Numbered from the stretch's first letter, positions 10,986 through 23,210 are shown. The stretch: 64,000 bases of DNA from Gremmenia infestans (GCA_032629725.1 JAFEVB010000014.1:372001-436000); one strand, 5' to 3'. The notes: generated from the sequence alone by a model not told the origin. Made by a program: numbers and translations.

Positions 10986-13900
10986 ATGTCTTCATCTCCT
11001 TCTCCCATTAAACGGAAGAAGACATGGAGCGGTCTCGCCATGACTTCCGCAAACCCCAACCTCGAATCCGCCGAATCCTCGAATCCACCCTCACCAACAC
11101 AACGCTCTTCAGACCTCTCGCGCTCCCTGAATAGTCTTGTTGATAACGACGAGAGGACCCCTCTTCTGCGAGATGGTCCTCGTTCACGGCTCCGACCCCA
11201 TACTGCTGCTACTTCAGGGACCAACATTGCCAGCGGATCTCGTCTGTCAAGACGGCAAAGTTTCAATGGTATGTCCAAACCAACAGACCAGCTTGCCTCT
11301 TCCCACCTTTCAAAGTAGCTTCCGCAACTTACACCGTACTTTTAGGAAGCCTTCACCCAAAACACCACAGCCGTGCTGGCTCCCTAGGCTCACGGCTAAT
11401 CGGTGCCTTGACAAAGAGAGACTCGATGCGAGAGTCGAAGCTCAGCCTCTTCTCCGATGAACGAGTATGGTACGATCAATTTACGTCTACAGACTGGGTC
11501 CACGACAGTATCGCCGATGCCTATCGAATTAAAGCTCTGAGGAGTCGGAAGGATGTACGCGGGCGTATCAAGGCCGCGTTTGATGGTACGCAAGGATGGA
11601 TTTTGAGTGCGCTCGTTGGCTTCCTTACGGCTTTCGTGGCGTATGTTGTGGATGTGTCGGAGGCTCCTTTTTTTGACTGGAAGGATGGGTATTGCCATAA
11701 GGGGTTTTTTATGAGTGAGAAGGTATGTCGGTTCGTTTTTCCTATCACTGGTTTGCAGTACTATGGGTGCACGCGACCATCAGTCGTATCGGAAGTTTCA
11801 CGTCAACCAACATGACACATAACTCATCCCATGCCAACCATGTTCATTCGTTTTCTGGAATGAAGATATCAGGCAAAACTCTATGGTGCAGTGGGACATA
11901 AGTCACTGGTGCAGACATGGCTAATTCAACTCGTAGAGGTGCTGTCCCCAAGGAGGACGCTGCTCTTCGTGGAAAGCTTGGTCCAACTACATCCAGATTC
12001 CTCATGTCGAAGAACAGATAGTCGAATTTGTGATCTTTGTAATCCTAGTTGTTTTCTTCTCAACTACGGCCTGTCTGTTGACTCTTACAACAAAGACCGT
12101 TGTACCATCAACTTACCATATCTCTACGCTTGATGAGAATCTAGCTGCAATATCCAGGAAACCAACCGAGGTGGAGTCAGATGGCACCGACAGCCCGAGA
12201 TCGGTCCCTGCCCCAAATGCAGAACTCGCTGAGCCCATGATTTACTACTCAGCTGCCGGTAGTGGTGTCGCCGAGGTTCGAGTCATCCTCAGTGGTTTTG
12301 TGTTGCATGGTTTTTTGGGTGTGAAAACCTTGGTTATCAAGAGCGTCGCTTTGATTTTGAGTGTTGCTTCAGGCCTCAGTTTAGGCAAAGAAGGCCCGTT
12401 CGTCCACATTGCAACTTGTATAGGAAACATTGCATGTCGACTGTTCGATAAATACGACCGAAACGATGGGAAACGAAGAGAGGTTCTATCAGCTGCTGCT
12501 GCAGCTGGAGTAGCTGTTGCTTTTGGCGCCCCCATTGGTGGTGTTCTTTTCTCACTTGAGGAAGTTGCGTATTTCTTTCCAGCAAAAACGCTATTTAGAA
12601 CATTTTTCTGTTGCATTACGGCAGCGCTTTCCCTCAAATTCTTCAATCCTTATGGGACTAACAAGATCGTCATCTTCGAAGTCAGATATTTAACTGATTG
12701 GGAATTTTTCGAGCTCTTTATATTCGCTGTTGTCGGCATGCTAGGTGGAGCCGTCGGGGCTATTTTTATCAAGGCGTCCCGATCATGGGCCAAGACGTTT
12801 CGCAAGATCAAAGTCATCAAGACATATCCACTTGTTGAAGTTATGTTAGTCGCTCTTCTTACAGGGCTAGTCAGTTACTGGAATCCGTACACCAAGGTTC
12901 CGGTCGCGAAGCTACTCTTCAACTTGTCCAGCGCTTGTGATATTGCAAGCGTAGATGATATGGGCCTTTGTCCAGGTTCGATTGATGAAATTGGTCCGGT
13001 CATCTTGAGTTTAGCAGCTGCCTTCTTCATCAAGGGCATCCTCACGATAATCACGTTTGGCATAGTAAGTCGCCCAACCACGATATCAGTGTGCAAGTGC
13101 TAATGTACGAACAGAAAGTTCCTGCGGGTATTTACGTCCCGTCCATGGTCGTTGGTGGCTTAATGGGGCGAATCGTTGGCCACTTCGTGCAATGGATGGT
13201 TCTTCGCTTCCCACTCTACCCCATGTTCGGGGACTGCGCTGCGCATTCAAGCGGCAGGTCTTGCATTACCCCTGGAGTTTACGCTCTCGTTGCTGCCGGA
13301 TCCACCATGTGCGGGGTTACTCGATTATCTGTAACCCTTGCTATCATCCTCTTCGAGTTAACCGGAAGTCTGGATTATGTCTTGCCGTTCTCCCTTGCGA
13401 TTCTTATTGCAAAGTGGACTGCTGATTTCATGGAACCTTTGAGTATCTATGTGCGTTTCTTCCATTTGCATTTCCATTTTGTAGCTAACAAAAAGCAGGA
13501 TCTCCTCACTAACCTAAACTCATACCCCTTCCTCAACAACAAGCACAAACCAATCTTCACCTCCGACCTCGGCGACATCGTCCCACGCGTCCGCCGCGAG
13601 CGCATAATTGACATTTCGAACTCGCCCTTCGTCTCCGCAAGCAGTCTCCGCGTCAAACTCGACATTCTGCACCAAGCTGGTGAAGTCGATGGCGGTCTAC
13701 CCATCATCCGCGACGAAATACTCGTCGGCTTGATACCAGCACCAGACTTGGAATTCGCGTTGGATAATTTAGATGATGAGGTGGGCAGTCGGTGTCTTAT
13801 GGCGAAGGTGCTTAGGTTAGATGATTCAGATGATGAAGAGGATGTTGATCCAACGGATTTTACGCCTTATATTGATCCGGTAAGCTTTTTATTGCTATGA

Positions 13901-14220
13901 TCGAAACACTCTACTTACTGACACCTCATCAGGCACCATTGGCATTGGATATCCATTCCCCAATGGACCTAGTCTACGAGTGTTTTGTTAAACTTGGCTT
14001 GCGATATGTCTGCGTGACGAAAGAAGGGCATTTTGCTGGAATTGTAAGCACCTATTTCCTGCTTTCCCCCTTCGCCTCTTAACTCTTACCATTCCCTGCC
14101 TCTTCAGTCCCATCTCCGCATGATAGTCATTATCTAACAAAAATAAAACAGACGCACAAGAAAACATTTGTAAAATACATAAGAGAACTAGAGGAAAAGG
14201 ATGGGCATATCCGGCACTAG
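10986..14220 (+). CDS. ClC-family chloride/proton transporter
   Basis: Protein of 894 aa from seven exons: 10986-11268, 11346-11722, 11937-13064, 13115-13450, 13499-13879, 13933-14043 and 14152-14220. All junctions hold frame; the 214-bp intron 2 is the longest. Residues 1-120 form a Ser/Arg-rich cytosolic tail. About ten membrane segments follow. GLSLGKEGPFVH contains the gating Glu (residue 372), and GGVLFSLEEV holds the internal Glu that acts in proton coupling in exchangers. GIYVPSMVVGG is the later pore loop. The region after residue 709 carries two CBS-like domains interrupted by an acidic stretch (DDSDDEEDVD). Both glutamates favour a Cl-/H+ exchanger of endosomes or vacuoles, as in yeast Gef1, over a plain channel. 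The exact paralogue is not assigned. Confidence 0.93.
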
Positions 14221-15590
14221 ATATTATGCATGCATGCATTAGATGGAGGTATTTTTCTGTTGATTGGTTATCTTTTTTCATGGCCGGCGTTTTGCATATT
14301 CATACCCTTGAAGCATAGCATTTGTGGCGTTTTACTTTTACGTGTTGGTGGGATGGTTTGGTTGGATCATTTGCTGGAGAGAACGAGGGAAGGAAGAAGA
14401 TTATAAGTGGATATTGGATGAGAGAATGATACCTTTTTGATTATCGTATACGATTTGCATGGAGTGAGGTGTGATGTGAATGGCTACTGCCATGAAGGTA
14501 AGCAAGTTGTAGCTGGGGTGTAAGTAAACCCATGGCCATGGGCTCAGTAGTGAAACGAAGCACCTGTTACGCATCATCCCACCAAAATAGTAGATCTAGA
14601 CAAGATTCATGCCGAGTCTAAGCGTACTATGATCATTAGACACTGGATGAGAATCGGGTGTTGTATCTTCTAGGAGTATGGAGTATGGCCATGGGTGGGA
14701 TAGATAGACGCAGAGTCCAGGCTAGGACTTTACTAGATGTAGTTAGTAAGTATATGGAAGATGAAAACTTAACTTAGCTCTTTATAATGGATGAGGTTTT
14801 AATTTGATATGATGTGATAGTAGAAGAGTACGTACTTGATAATAAATTATTTTTTATCATGTTTATCGTATAAGAGTAGTAGCTTTAGAATGAGCGTAGA
14901 AGAAGAGGGGGGGCGGGGGGATTCATTATTGCTAGCGCTAGTATCTACTTTCTCCTCTAATGTGTAATTTATAAAATTCAGTGTATTAACCAGGGGTATA
15001 GGGTGAAATACTAAAAATTGTAGATTAAAAAGGTTTTAGGGTATATGGTTAGCTTAGAAATGTAGTAGTAGTAGTAGTAGTAGTAGTAGGAGCGTTTCTA
15101 TGTATATTCTTAGTCATCTCCCCTTTATTACTTCGATACTTACTACAGCATACTTTCTCTCCCCCTACTTATAAGCGTAACGTATATTCCCCCTCTCCTA
15201 GAGCCCTGGAAGCTTCCCTGCGACCTTCATTTTACTTCCACTTAGATAACCTCTCTTTTACTCCCACGTGAATATAGATGCGTTAGCTGGTACCGCCATG
15301 GCCAACGCCCCAGAGCTTACGCAGGGCGGCGGGGGGCATGGCTATATATAGAGGGGAGCTCGAGGGGAAATTAAGGCATGTAAGCTAGGATAGACAAGTT
15401 CAGATGTTGGATTGGATTGAACGATAAGCCTGTGTGTTGTATAAACTTAAACATAAACTTTTTGAAAACGCCCGCCCTCCCTTTTTCCAAAACCAGATTG
15501 CCGCTTCCAAGATAAAAAAGTCTCAACATTTGTATATGAATCAAGTTTGCGCTACACAACGCTGAATGGGTCTCCATTTCTAGGCAGATT
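14221..15590. other. AT-rich gene-free region
   Basis: No gene seen. The sequence is AT-rich, with a TAG trinucleotide run at about 15064-15090, a G-run near 14910-14920 and a small GC-rich island at 15290-15340. It includes CCATGGCCATGG-type palindromes near 14531. Confidence 0.45.
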
Positions 15591-16559
15591 TTAGGTTAAA
15601 CCACCACGACGTCTTGCTGGAGCTCTATTTGCCAGAATATCGAATCGTCGCCCAACTGCAAAACGAGTAAATCTAAACTGAATTACTTCTAGGATGTGTC
15701 TCTCTTGTTCAAATCGACCCACTGTAATCCATGTAAACAAAACCCATCTTGCCCGTGCAAGTCGCGTCCAGACTTGAGGGACGTTAAAGTTCTGCATAGC
15801 AGCGTACTCGAAGTATTTAGGGTACCAGCCCGCGTAATCCCAATCTAGTACCCAAAGTTGGCCGCGACGGTCAAGCTGAAGGTTTCGAGGTGCAAGATCA
15901 TGGTGAGTGAAGACGAGAGTTTTTGGTGTAGCGGGGATAAAGGTTGTTGGTGGCACGGGCACTGGGTCTTGGGTGGCAGCTTTCATTGCGTGTCCGATCG
16001 ACTTAAAGCAGGCCCAGAACTGAATGAAGGTGGTGAAGGCTGCTGGGCTGGACTTGGGCGGTAGCATGAAGTGATCTTCGAGGTAGAATGATCTGCACTC
16101 GCCAGAAACTATGGATCCTGCTGTCGACGAAATCGAAGACCTCAGAAGGCGGACAAAGCTGCGAAGTTGCAGAGCAAGCTTGACTGTACCGAACCAGCCT
16201 AGTTTTGGCCATGCTTCTTCCAGGGTTGTACCGTCAATGCGCTCCATTATAAGGTAACTGGCCTTATCGGATGTAATGATCCGTTTTGCAGCTGGAACCC
16301 GAATACCAAGTTGCGTTGCTGCTTCCATAGCCCCGAGCGTATCTTGAAGAAGTTCGGTTTCACAACATTTGGCTATTAGATCGGCCGAGAGAATGGTTAC
16401 CCTGTTCGGCCAGGGTAAATGGGGAGACTTTTCGATATATTGCACCAAATCGGCATCACAATAGCCATGTAGTAATTCGATATCGTTGGGTACTATGTCA
16501 TCGACGTCCTGGGATCGCAAATTCTCGTCCGTAGGGCATAGTGGTTGTGTTTGAGACAT
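15591..16559 (-). CDS. APH/choline kinase-like phosphotransferase
   Basis: Single-exon protein of 322 aa starting MSQTQPLCPTDE. It has a protein-kinase-like APH fold. ASYLIMERIDGTTLEEAWPKL is the hinge region. HHDLAPRNLQLD is the catalytic loop (His, Asp, Asn), and WVLDWDYAGWYPKYFEY provides the metal-binding Asp. Such proteins are numerous in filamentous fungi and usually have unknown small-molecule substrates. The clear N-lobe Lys and Gly loop are weak, so the N-terminal lobe may be reduced. A second, longer APH-like gene lies 480 bp upstream in the same orientation. The two are divergent in sequence, so this is not a recent tandem duplication. Confidence 0.75.
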   Translation of the reverse strand: MSQTQPLCPTDENLRSQDVDDIVPNDIELLHGYCDADLVQYIEKSPHLPWPNRVTILSADLIAKCCETELLQDTLGAMEAATQLGIRVPAAKRIITSDKASYLIMERIDGTTLEEAWPKLGWFGTVKLALQLRSFVRLLRSSISSTAGSIVSGECRSFYLEDHFMLPPKSSPAAFTTFIQFWACFKSIGHAMKAATQDPVPVPPTTFIPATPKTLVFTHHDLAPRNLQLDRRGQLWVLDWDYAGWYPKYFEYAAMQNFNVPQVWTRLARARWVLFTWITVGRFEQERHILEVIQFRFTRFAVGRRFDILANRAPARRRGGLT

Positions 16560-17038
16560 CTATCGGAACAAAAGCCTTAGCTAAGCCTCAAATATATTTT
16601 CTATGTTATTATTATTAGAAGTTGGGACTTTATCGGATCATGATAAAATCTGACCTACTATAACTTTTTGATATTCTTTTGTACAATTTAGAAAATCTCA
16701 GTGCTGTGGACTTAGTTTACGGGAAATTAAAGCTATCCTCTCCATTTCCGTGGCCGCTAATGACAGGGTTTTTCATTAGACGATATTTGAGAGATATGGA
16801 TTATGAGATGTACTTGTAATTCCTAAAGGTTTTAGCTAATAATGGTTAAAATGGAGGCGGGGGCGTTCTAGCATCTAAGGTTACGGTAGCTACTAAGTCC
16901 AAATCTGCTAGGTTATTAGGTCAAGAGGAAAGTGTTTCAATTAGCTTTAACTAATGCATGGCACATTTGATTGAGTTCAAAATGAAAATTCCTCTAATTG
17001 CGAACCAAAGGATGCAAACAGGGAGAACTTACCGATTG
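16560..17038. other. AT-rich intergenic spacer
   Basis: Separates the two APH-like genes. No coding signal is seen. Confidence 0.4.
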
Positions 17039-18270
17039 TCATAGGCCCCCATCGCCATACTTATCTAGCGCCTGCTGGTACCACCTATCCCAATCGAATG
17101 TTTCCACCTCATTGGTGACTTTCCACCACCCACTGAGAATGCTCACAAAATTCTGCCGGTCCCAAGGATCAGTCTCAATGACTTGATCAACTCTAAAATG
17201 AAGCTTTTGCTCAGTCAATGAAGAAAGCTCAACTGCCCCTTTTTCCTCCCGCAAGATCTTGGAAAGGCGATTTTCATCTTCGCTTGGCGTTGAGAGACCT
17301 TTATGATACAGTTCGCCCAAATCGTACAGTAAGAGAGGCGATTGGAATGCCGAGCTTCTTGCAGTAACAATGGCCAGCTCCCAGTCGATGATTCCAGTGA
17401 GGTTGTAGTCATCATCGACTAAGAAATTCGCGTCTCTAGAATCCACATGGCGGAGGAAAAAAGGACCCGACTCGTTTGGTGGGAGAGAGTCAAGGAGACT
17501 CATATAGACAAGGTATTGATCAAGAGGCGCAGAAGATGCGATTTCCCCTGTTTTGATGAGCAGCATTCTCTGCTGAATCAGGGCTGTATAAAACTCGTTT
17601 GAATGACTGAATGGGCCGAATGGGATCAAGTTTCCGCTCCAGTCGTAGTCGAAAAAGGCTGGTCCGATTTCTGGTAGCCCCATAGACGAGGGCTGTAGAC
17701 GTCCCAGGCTTTTGAGAGGATGCTGTTCCAGGTTGGCATAAATCTCTACTAACTGACGCGAGAAGTGTTCTTTCTGCACCTCGCTTGCTTCATGCCAGGC
17801 CAATGGCTTCCCAGCTAACTTTTCAAGCAGAATGTACCCAGGGCCAACAAGATTCAGAGGATCGCCGTCATCAGCACAGTCGTACACCTCAGGGACTGGA
17901 ACAGCAGTTCTAGCTAGGAAGCAATATGTTGCAAACTCACTACGTCTATCGAAGTTCCTTTCCTGTAATGGAGGCTCGTTGTGATTTGGGAGTCTGAATC
18001 TTGCCAACCAAGTTTTGCCATCTTCAAACACGATCGAGCCATGGTAGTTACACCCACCATGAACGTCAGAGTTGGAGTATGCTTGTTCGGCTGATGGGAG
18101 ATTGACAATACATTTCATCCCATCACGTAAAGCCTCTGCACGTACGCAAAGGGCATCGCAATTGACAGTTTCTAACAATCTAGAGATCACCTTTTCGCCG
18201 GCCGTTCGTCGGACCAAGTTCAGGTCTTTGAGCTTAGCTGGGTCACCCGATACGTATATCGCGTGGATAT
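17039..18270 (-). CDS. APH-family phosphotransferase
   Basis: The ORF from ATG 18217 to 17039 encodes 392 aa. The frame stays open upstream to about 18270 (HAIYVSGDPAKLKDLNLV), behind a plausible acceptor, so a first exon may be missing; I could not find a matching donor. Features are CNYHGSIVFEDGKTWLARFRLP in the N-lobe, GYILLEKLAGKPLAW as hinge, FFLRHVDSRDANFLVDDDYN as catalytic loop (His-x-Asp and Asn) and GIIDWELA as metal site. This is the long APH form common in Pezizomycotina. The substrate is unknown. Confidence 0.78.
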
Positions 18271-19324
18271 CCTGTAACCATGTCAGACATTTTGGCCCTT
18301 TTCAAGTATTATTTGCCCATTCAAACCTCTTTTGTAAGACAAATATGCAGCGCTGACACCACATGTTTTTTGCAAAAATGTCGGTGGCAAAGTTCGCATT
18401 GTCCATGGAGCGCCCTCAAAGCCGGCAGATCACATGGTTGAAGCGGACAAGACCACTTCATGTTGGAGTTGGCTGACTATTTATTTTATTTTGGTGTAGT
18501 GGTGTTTAACGCCGGGGAAGAGACGCTAGAATCCTTCTCCAAGCCTCCTAGGGGGGGTTATATACAAATCCCAGAAGCCAATTTCCAGCCATATAGGCGC
18601 CGGGCCACTAGCTCTTCCAGCCAACTTTCTCCCTCCGCCAATTAAAAGAGATATCTATATAGTTTTTTTTATTTTTTTAAAAAGAAAGTATTTATAGCAA
18701 CAGGCAAGATTATAAGCCTGGCGAGGGCAAGTTTTAGTGAGACGAAAGACATCGAGATCGCAAGCTCAAGTGAGTAGTGTGGCCTGAGCTAAGGAGTTGG
18801 TTGATTGAGGACTATTGGTTGCGACGAAAAGAAAGGAGGATTGGTTTCACTAGGTAAACTCTAATGCGTCTGGTTGCCGAAGAGGATATTGATGTCCAGT
18901 CAGTTAAGTATGTTACAGACCAACAGATCAACCCTTCTTAAATGCAGGTACATCACCAACAACCCACCGAAAACCTTCAATCCATACGCTCATTTTCATC
19001 ACCTGTTGAAGAAATATGCGTAGGGGAACTTCTATTGTCCTATCGTTAGACGGGTATAGCCGCTGAGTAGGTGTAGCCGCCGGTCATGCACACTTCAACT
19101 CTCACTGTAAGCACTAGGAAGTAGACTAATTGCTTGTGAATGTATTCCAACATGTCTAAACTAGACAGTGTATGTTGGATTCTTTGAGTATAAATAAAAC
19201 GACTGTTTCTTCATATTCATCTTCATCCTCAACCACCTCTCAGTTCAATCTTCAGCACAACAAGCCTTCGATCTAAATTCATTCAAACTTTCCCTTCAAC
19301 AATCAACTCTTACCAGCTCAGAAA
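18271..19324. other. Intergenic region
   Basis: AT-rich; holds the probable missing first exon of the APH gene (ORF starting near 18405, not joined) and the promoter of the Cys-rich gene. I see no other gene. Confidence 0.35.
19189..19196 (+). promoter_or_regulatory. TATA box upstream of the Cys-rich small gene
   Basis: TATAAATA lies about 130 bp before the ATG at 19325 and is followed by a CT/CA-rich leader typical of highly expressed fungal genes. Confidence 0.55.
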
Positions 19325-19686
19325 ATGCCACTTGAATGCTCTGTGGCAGGGTGCCACAAGTGGGCGGTAAGTGGACTCATATACTGTGATATTCGTAAGT
19401 TACACCTTCCATTCTCTAAATTCTATGCTGAGTCGAAATTTCAGACTGTGGGAACAAGCGATGCGGTGCTCTCTCCAGTGCATATGCGCCTCAGGTAAGA
19501 TGGATCATACACTTGGTTGCATTAGTTGGTTCTAACCCAGTAAATAATATAGGTGAACTGTAATGGGATCAGGACTATCTTCAGTCCCGCTATTGGTTCT
19601 GGGGTTTCTGCGGGGGATCTCACAGACACTTCTGTGGATCATTTTGCAACTGCATAGACTGTGCATTCAACAAAGGGCAAGCATGA
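19325..19686 (+). CDS. Small Cys-rich, possibly zinc-binding protein
   Basis: Three exons (19325-19394, 19445-19494, 19573-19686) encode a predicted 77-aa protein with no signal peptide. It has MPLECSVAGCHKW and IYCDIHCGNKRCG in the first part and FCGGSHRHFCGSFCNCIDC at the end. The pattern F/Y-C-x2-H/F-C-x(1-4)-C recurs, which argues for a repeated zinc-binding unit. The first two introns have good donors. The last acceptor is uncertain: using the AG at 19551-19552 (after AATAT) gives a Cys-poor tail with a stop at about 19660. I do not recognise the family. A TATA box and CT-rich leader precede it. Confidence 0.5.
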
Positions 19687-20405
19687 TTGTCCTTGAGAAT
19701 TCTCAATGATACGTTTGAGTAACAAGGAGGGGAGCGGGAAGGCGGGGGAGCTTAGTTAGGGAGGGTGGATATGCGTGCATTTATAACTGTCGGCGACATC
19801 TTTTGTTTTCTTTCATTACTATAGCGACATCAATGAGAACTCGATATTTGAAGCCATCGCGATTTCGGTAATCTTGCATGTCCAAACGAGGAAACTTGAC
19901 GGGATGGAGTATTATGAGATCGTACGGTGTAGTACGAAGCTGCAATTTTCACGTGAATAAAACATCTTTCCTCTCTATGCGGCGACAAATTCGGGGATAT
20001 CACTTGAATTGAATAAGAAAACGACTAATGCATAGTACTCAAGACAGGCTCTTTATTGTCAATAATAAAACAACCTCACTTACCTTTGATTCTTCTCGAC
20101 CGTGTGTCACAGGAATAACATACCTCAGCGCAAGACACTTCCACTGCTTTGGGTTGCTTGAACGAGGCTCAAATGTAAGATGGTCTATCCAAGTACCCCT
20201 CCAAAAAACCAACTGATCAAAGTGGTGATTCATGCTTGCTGTCCATCTATTACAACACGCCAAATGCATCGCAGCCCAGCAGGCAAGGTCCCATCCATAC
20301 ATATCATACAGCGCCTCCCAATGCAATGCCCACGTTTCTTGGTGTCGTAGTTGTACAATCGGCTTTCATCACGACCTCGGACTCCTACAAAAAAACCCCA
20401 GCTGT
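19687..20405. other. Intergenic region
   Basis: Between the Cys-rich gene and the 3' end of Tim13. No coding signal. Confidence 0.4.
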
Positions 20406-20789
20406 CTAAAACATACCTCCACTCCCACCCCCAGCCGCCTTCCCCTGCTCCTGCTGTATCCGCCCGATATACTGTCTCGATACTGTATTCCATGCCGCCA
20501 TGTATTTCTCCATGCACTGCGTAAAACAGGTTGTCTCGCCGGATGAGAGGGAGGAGCCAGGTTTGGGCACGCAGCGTTCGAAGCAGTGGTCGTTTATTTT
20601 CTTTTGGGTATCAGCATTAGCTCCGTGTGCTTCCGAGCATGAATAGAGGAAGTGAGTGAGCGGGGAAGAGGGATAAATAGGTACCTCGATCAGTAATCTT
20701 GCATTGTTCATGGCTGCTTCTTGTCGTACTTGGTTCATGACTGCTGATTTGGGGTCGGCCGAGGCGCCGAAGCTATTCATTGAATCCAT
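20406..20789 (-). CDS. tim13: Mitochondrial import translocase subunit Tim13
   Basis: Small Tim chaperone of 99 aa from exons 20789-20685 and 20600-20406; an 84-bp intron splits LLIE from KINDHC. It has the twin CX3C motif, CFERC and CFTQC, spaced 15 residues apart. Between them lies VPKPGSSLSSGET, the typical Tim13 loop. Tim8-Tim13 hexamers escort hydrophobic precursors across the intermembrane space, and oxidised Cys pairs bridge the two helices. The Gly-rich tail (GKAAGGGSGGMF) is short. It is divergent from the VIP36-like gene, with 417 bp between starts. Confidence 0.95.
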   Translation of the reverse strand: MDSMNSFGASADPKSAVMNQVRQEAAMNNARLLIEVPIYPSSPLTHFLYSCSEAHGANADTQKKINDHCFERCVPKPGSSLSSGETTCFTQCMEKYMAAWNTVSRQYIGRIQQEQGKAAGGGSGGMF

Positions 20790-21206
20790 TTTCCCTTTTG
20801 CTCTTTCTCGTCCTCGAAGATAAGTTGCTGATTCTTGTCGATTTAAGGAATTCCGTGGTTGTTTGAGGATTGATTGCTTTGCTTTGCTTTGCTTGTAAAA
20901 TAACAGATGTCGATGTCATCCAAACTTTTACTCGAGCTTGAGCTTGGCTTGGCTTGGGGAGCTCGGCTCGGATCAACAATAATCCCTCAGGAACAAAATA
21001 TCCGAAGAGACGTGCAGGGATTACTGTACTCCGCAGAAAGGCAAAGGCCAGCTATCGAATACTGGAGAGTCTCAGCCTCTTCTCCTTTTTTTGATTTGCA
21101 GCGCGACGCTTTTGTTCTTTCGATTCTTCTCTCCGTCCTTCCCACGTGCATTCAGTTCCGTGCCTGGGCATTTTGCTTTACTTCTACTACTTTAAGGATA
21201 GGAATC

Positions 21207-22514
21207 ATGTGGTTTTCCACATTGCTGTCGGCCGCGCTATGGCTGGCAGCATGTGTAATCGCTGGTATTCATGACCAGACGACGACAAATGCGGATGGCA
21301 TTCGGAGTATACCTGTTTGTTTGCCCCGCTCCCCCCCCCGCGGGATAGGAAAGAGTATATGCTAATTAGGTTTACTGGAGTAGTTGCGCACGCATACTCT
21401 TCAACAGGTTCGTAAACGGCACGATCTACATTACATGGTGGACGCAAGGGGGGGTGGAATGTTTGTTTGGAGCTGACATTCGCTTTGGGGCATGTGTAGC
21501 CGTATTTGGATTCTGATATGCAGAGTCGCTGGTTTGATTTTGGTGGGGATACAATTATACGCGCAGACAGGTATGTAGACAGTATTGTGGTGGAGAGGGG
21601 AAAGGAGAGGCTGATGCGTGGTACAGATACATACGTCTTACATCGGACCGGCCCTCACAAGCAGGATGGATATTCTCACGGGTACCACTAACAGCCACAA
21701 ACTGGGAGGTCTGTCTATCTGTCTCTGCGCTGGTCTACGCCCAAGCAAAACCTCTACTATACACCGACCACCAAATACATAAAAGGCCACTTCCTGACTG
21801 ACATGGGCGACCGAATAGATCGAACTAGAATTCAAGATCCACGGCGACGGTACCCTCCACGGCGACGGATTCGCAATGTGGCTCACGAAGCAGCGGGCTA
21901 CAGGCGGCGACGTGTTCGGCAGCACCGACCGCTTCGAAGGCCTGGGGATCTTCTTCGACACGTACAAGAACAACCGGCCGGGCACCGTCTTCCCCTACGT
22001 AATGGCCATGGTGGGCGACGGGCAAAAGGCCTACGACAAAGCGAACGACGGCAAGGAGAACGAGTTCATGGGCTGCAGCGCGCGGGGGATTAGGAATGCC
22101 AACCAGCCTACCAAGGCGAAATTGACGTATTTCCAGGACAAGAGTCTGAAGCTCGAGTTGCAGTATAAGAAAGAGGACCAGTGGGAGTTGTGCTTTGAGA
22201 CGAGCGAACCGCCGACCATCCCTTCTGTGGCGTATCTGGGCTTTAGTGCAGAGACGGGCGAGTTGAGCGATAATCATGATATTATCAGCGTGGCGACGAA
22301 GAATCTGTATGACACGAAGAGCAGGGCTGACAATAGCGGGAGTGCAGGAGGAAGTAAGAGCGGGCCCACAAAGGGGAAGCCTGTCAAGAAGGAGAGCACG
22401 GGCAGCTGGACCTGGTTTCTCCTCAAGGTCGTTGCGTTTTTCGGCTTAGTCGGGGGTTCGTACGTTGGGTATACGGCTTGGAGGACGCAGCAGAGGAGAG
22501 CGCATCGATTTTAG
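21207..22514 (+). CDS. L-type lectin, VIP36/Emp47-like cargo receptor
   Basis: Type I membrane lectin of 326 aa from five exons: 21207-21314, 21384-21407, 21500-21570, 21627-21708 and 21819-22514. Exon 2 is only 24 bp and encodes LRTHTLQQ, which links SIP to PYLDSDMQSRWFDFGGD. Residues 1-20 look like a signal peptide. The lectin domain spans about 35-260 and includes RWFDFGGDTIIRADRYIRLTSD, HGDGFAMWLTKQ and FEGLGIFFDTYKNNR, the calcium and sugar-binding strand region. A hydrophobic segment at about 291-316 is followed by a ten-residue basic tail (RTQQRRAHRF). Proteins of this family carry high-mannose glycoproteins between ER and Golgi. The lack of a clear KKXX signal suggests cycling by another signal or a VIP36-like role. 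Confidence 0.92.
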
Positions 22515-23210
22515 GTAGGGCATGTGAGAAGGGAGTGGCGGTTGTGACTGGCCTAGAGCGGTTTGCAAGAAAGGGAAGGAAAGGGAATGTTGGAATAAGA
22601 TAGGCTACTGTAGGCGAGGAGAAGGAGAGTGAAAAAAGGGGGTTAAGAACTCTGCATTTCCAAGGCTAGGAGCGTAAAAATACGTCCAAGTATTTACATC
22701 CTAAAGCCCGAAAGTGTTTAGTTCGTTTCCCGCAGGCAAAGGAGCGTGTACTATACAAAATCGACAAACGGAATACCAATTGGACAAATTATCTCAAATC
22801 TGCAAACTCTGTACATAGCTTAATGAGAAGTGAAATGAAAAGAAGCGTGACATGTTTGAATACGACGAGATTTAGCTGAGGCGAGTTTCAAGTGATTGCT
22901 GTTGTCTTCGGTCCTCTATATCAAGCGGCAGACGATCGCAAATGTGGACTACATCTAATCGCCAAGAAGCCAAGCTTGGATACCTATAATTTTCGCGAGA
23001 AGAATAATCTACTCACAACACCTTGTACACCCAATTCCATGCTAATAATGCTATCCACTCCATCCATTCCCAATGCAATTTCCAACGCCAACGCTTTTGC
23101 AATACAGTTATACAAAAATAAAGTCATGAGTTCGAGAACTCAAGTATCCCTTCCACCTCCCTTTACACATCATCGCGGATAGTAGCAACCATCCTTTCAT
23201 CCAACTCGGA
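22515..23210. other. Convergent 3' intergenic region
   Basis: Shared 3' flank of the lectin gene (+) and the zinc transporter gene (-). No gene is seen. Confidence 0.5.

Noticed and set aside
15060..15095. TAG trinucleotide run as a possible CRISPR-like or telomeric repeat
   Set aside because: Simple microsatellite; no spacers and not a telomere unit.
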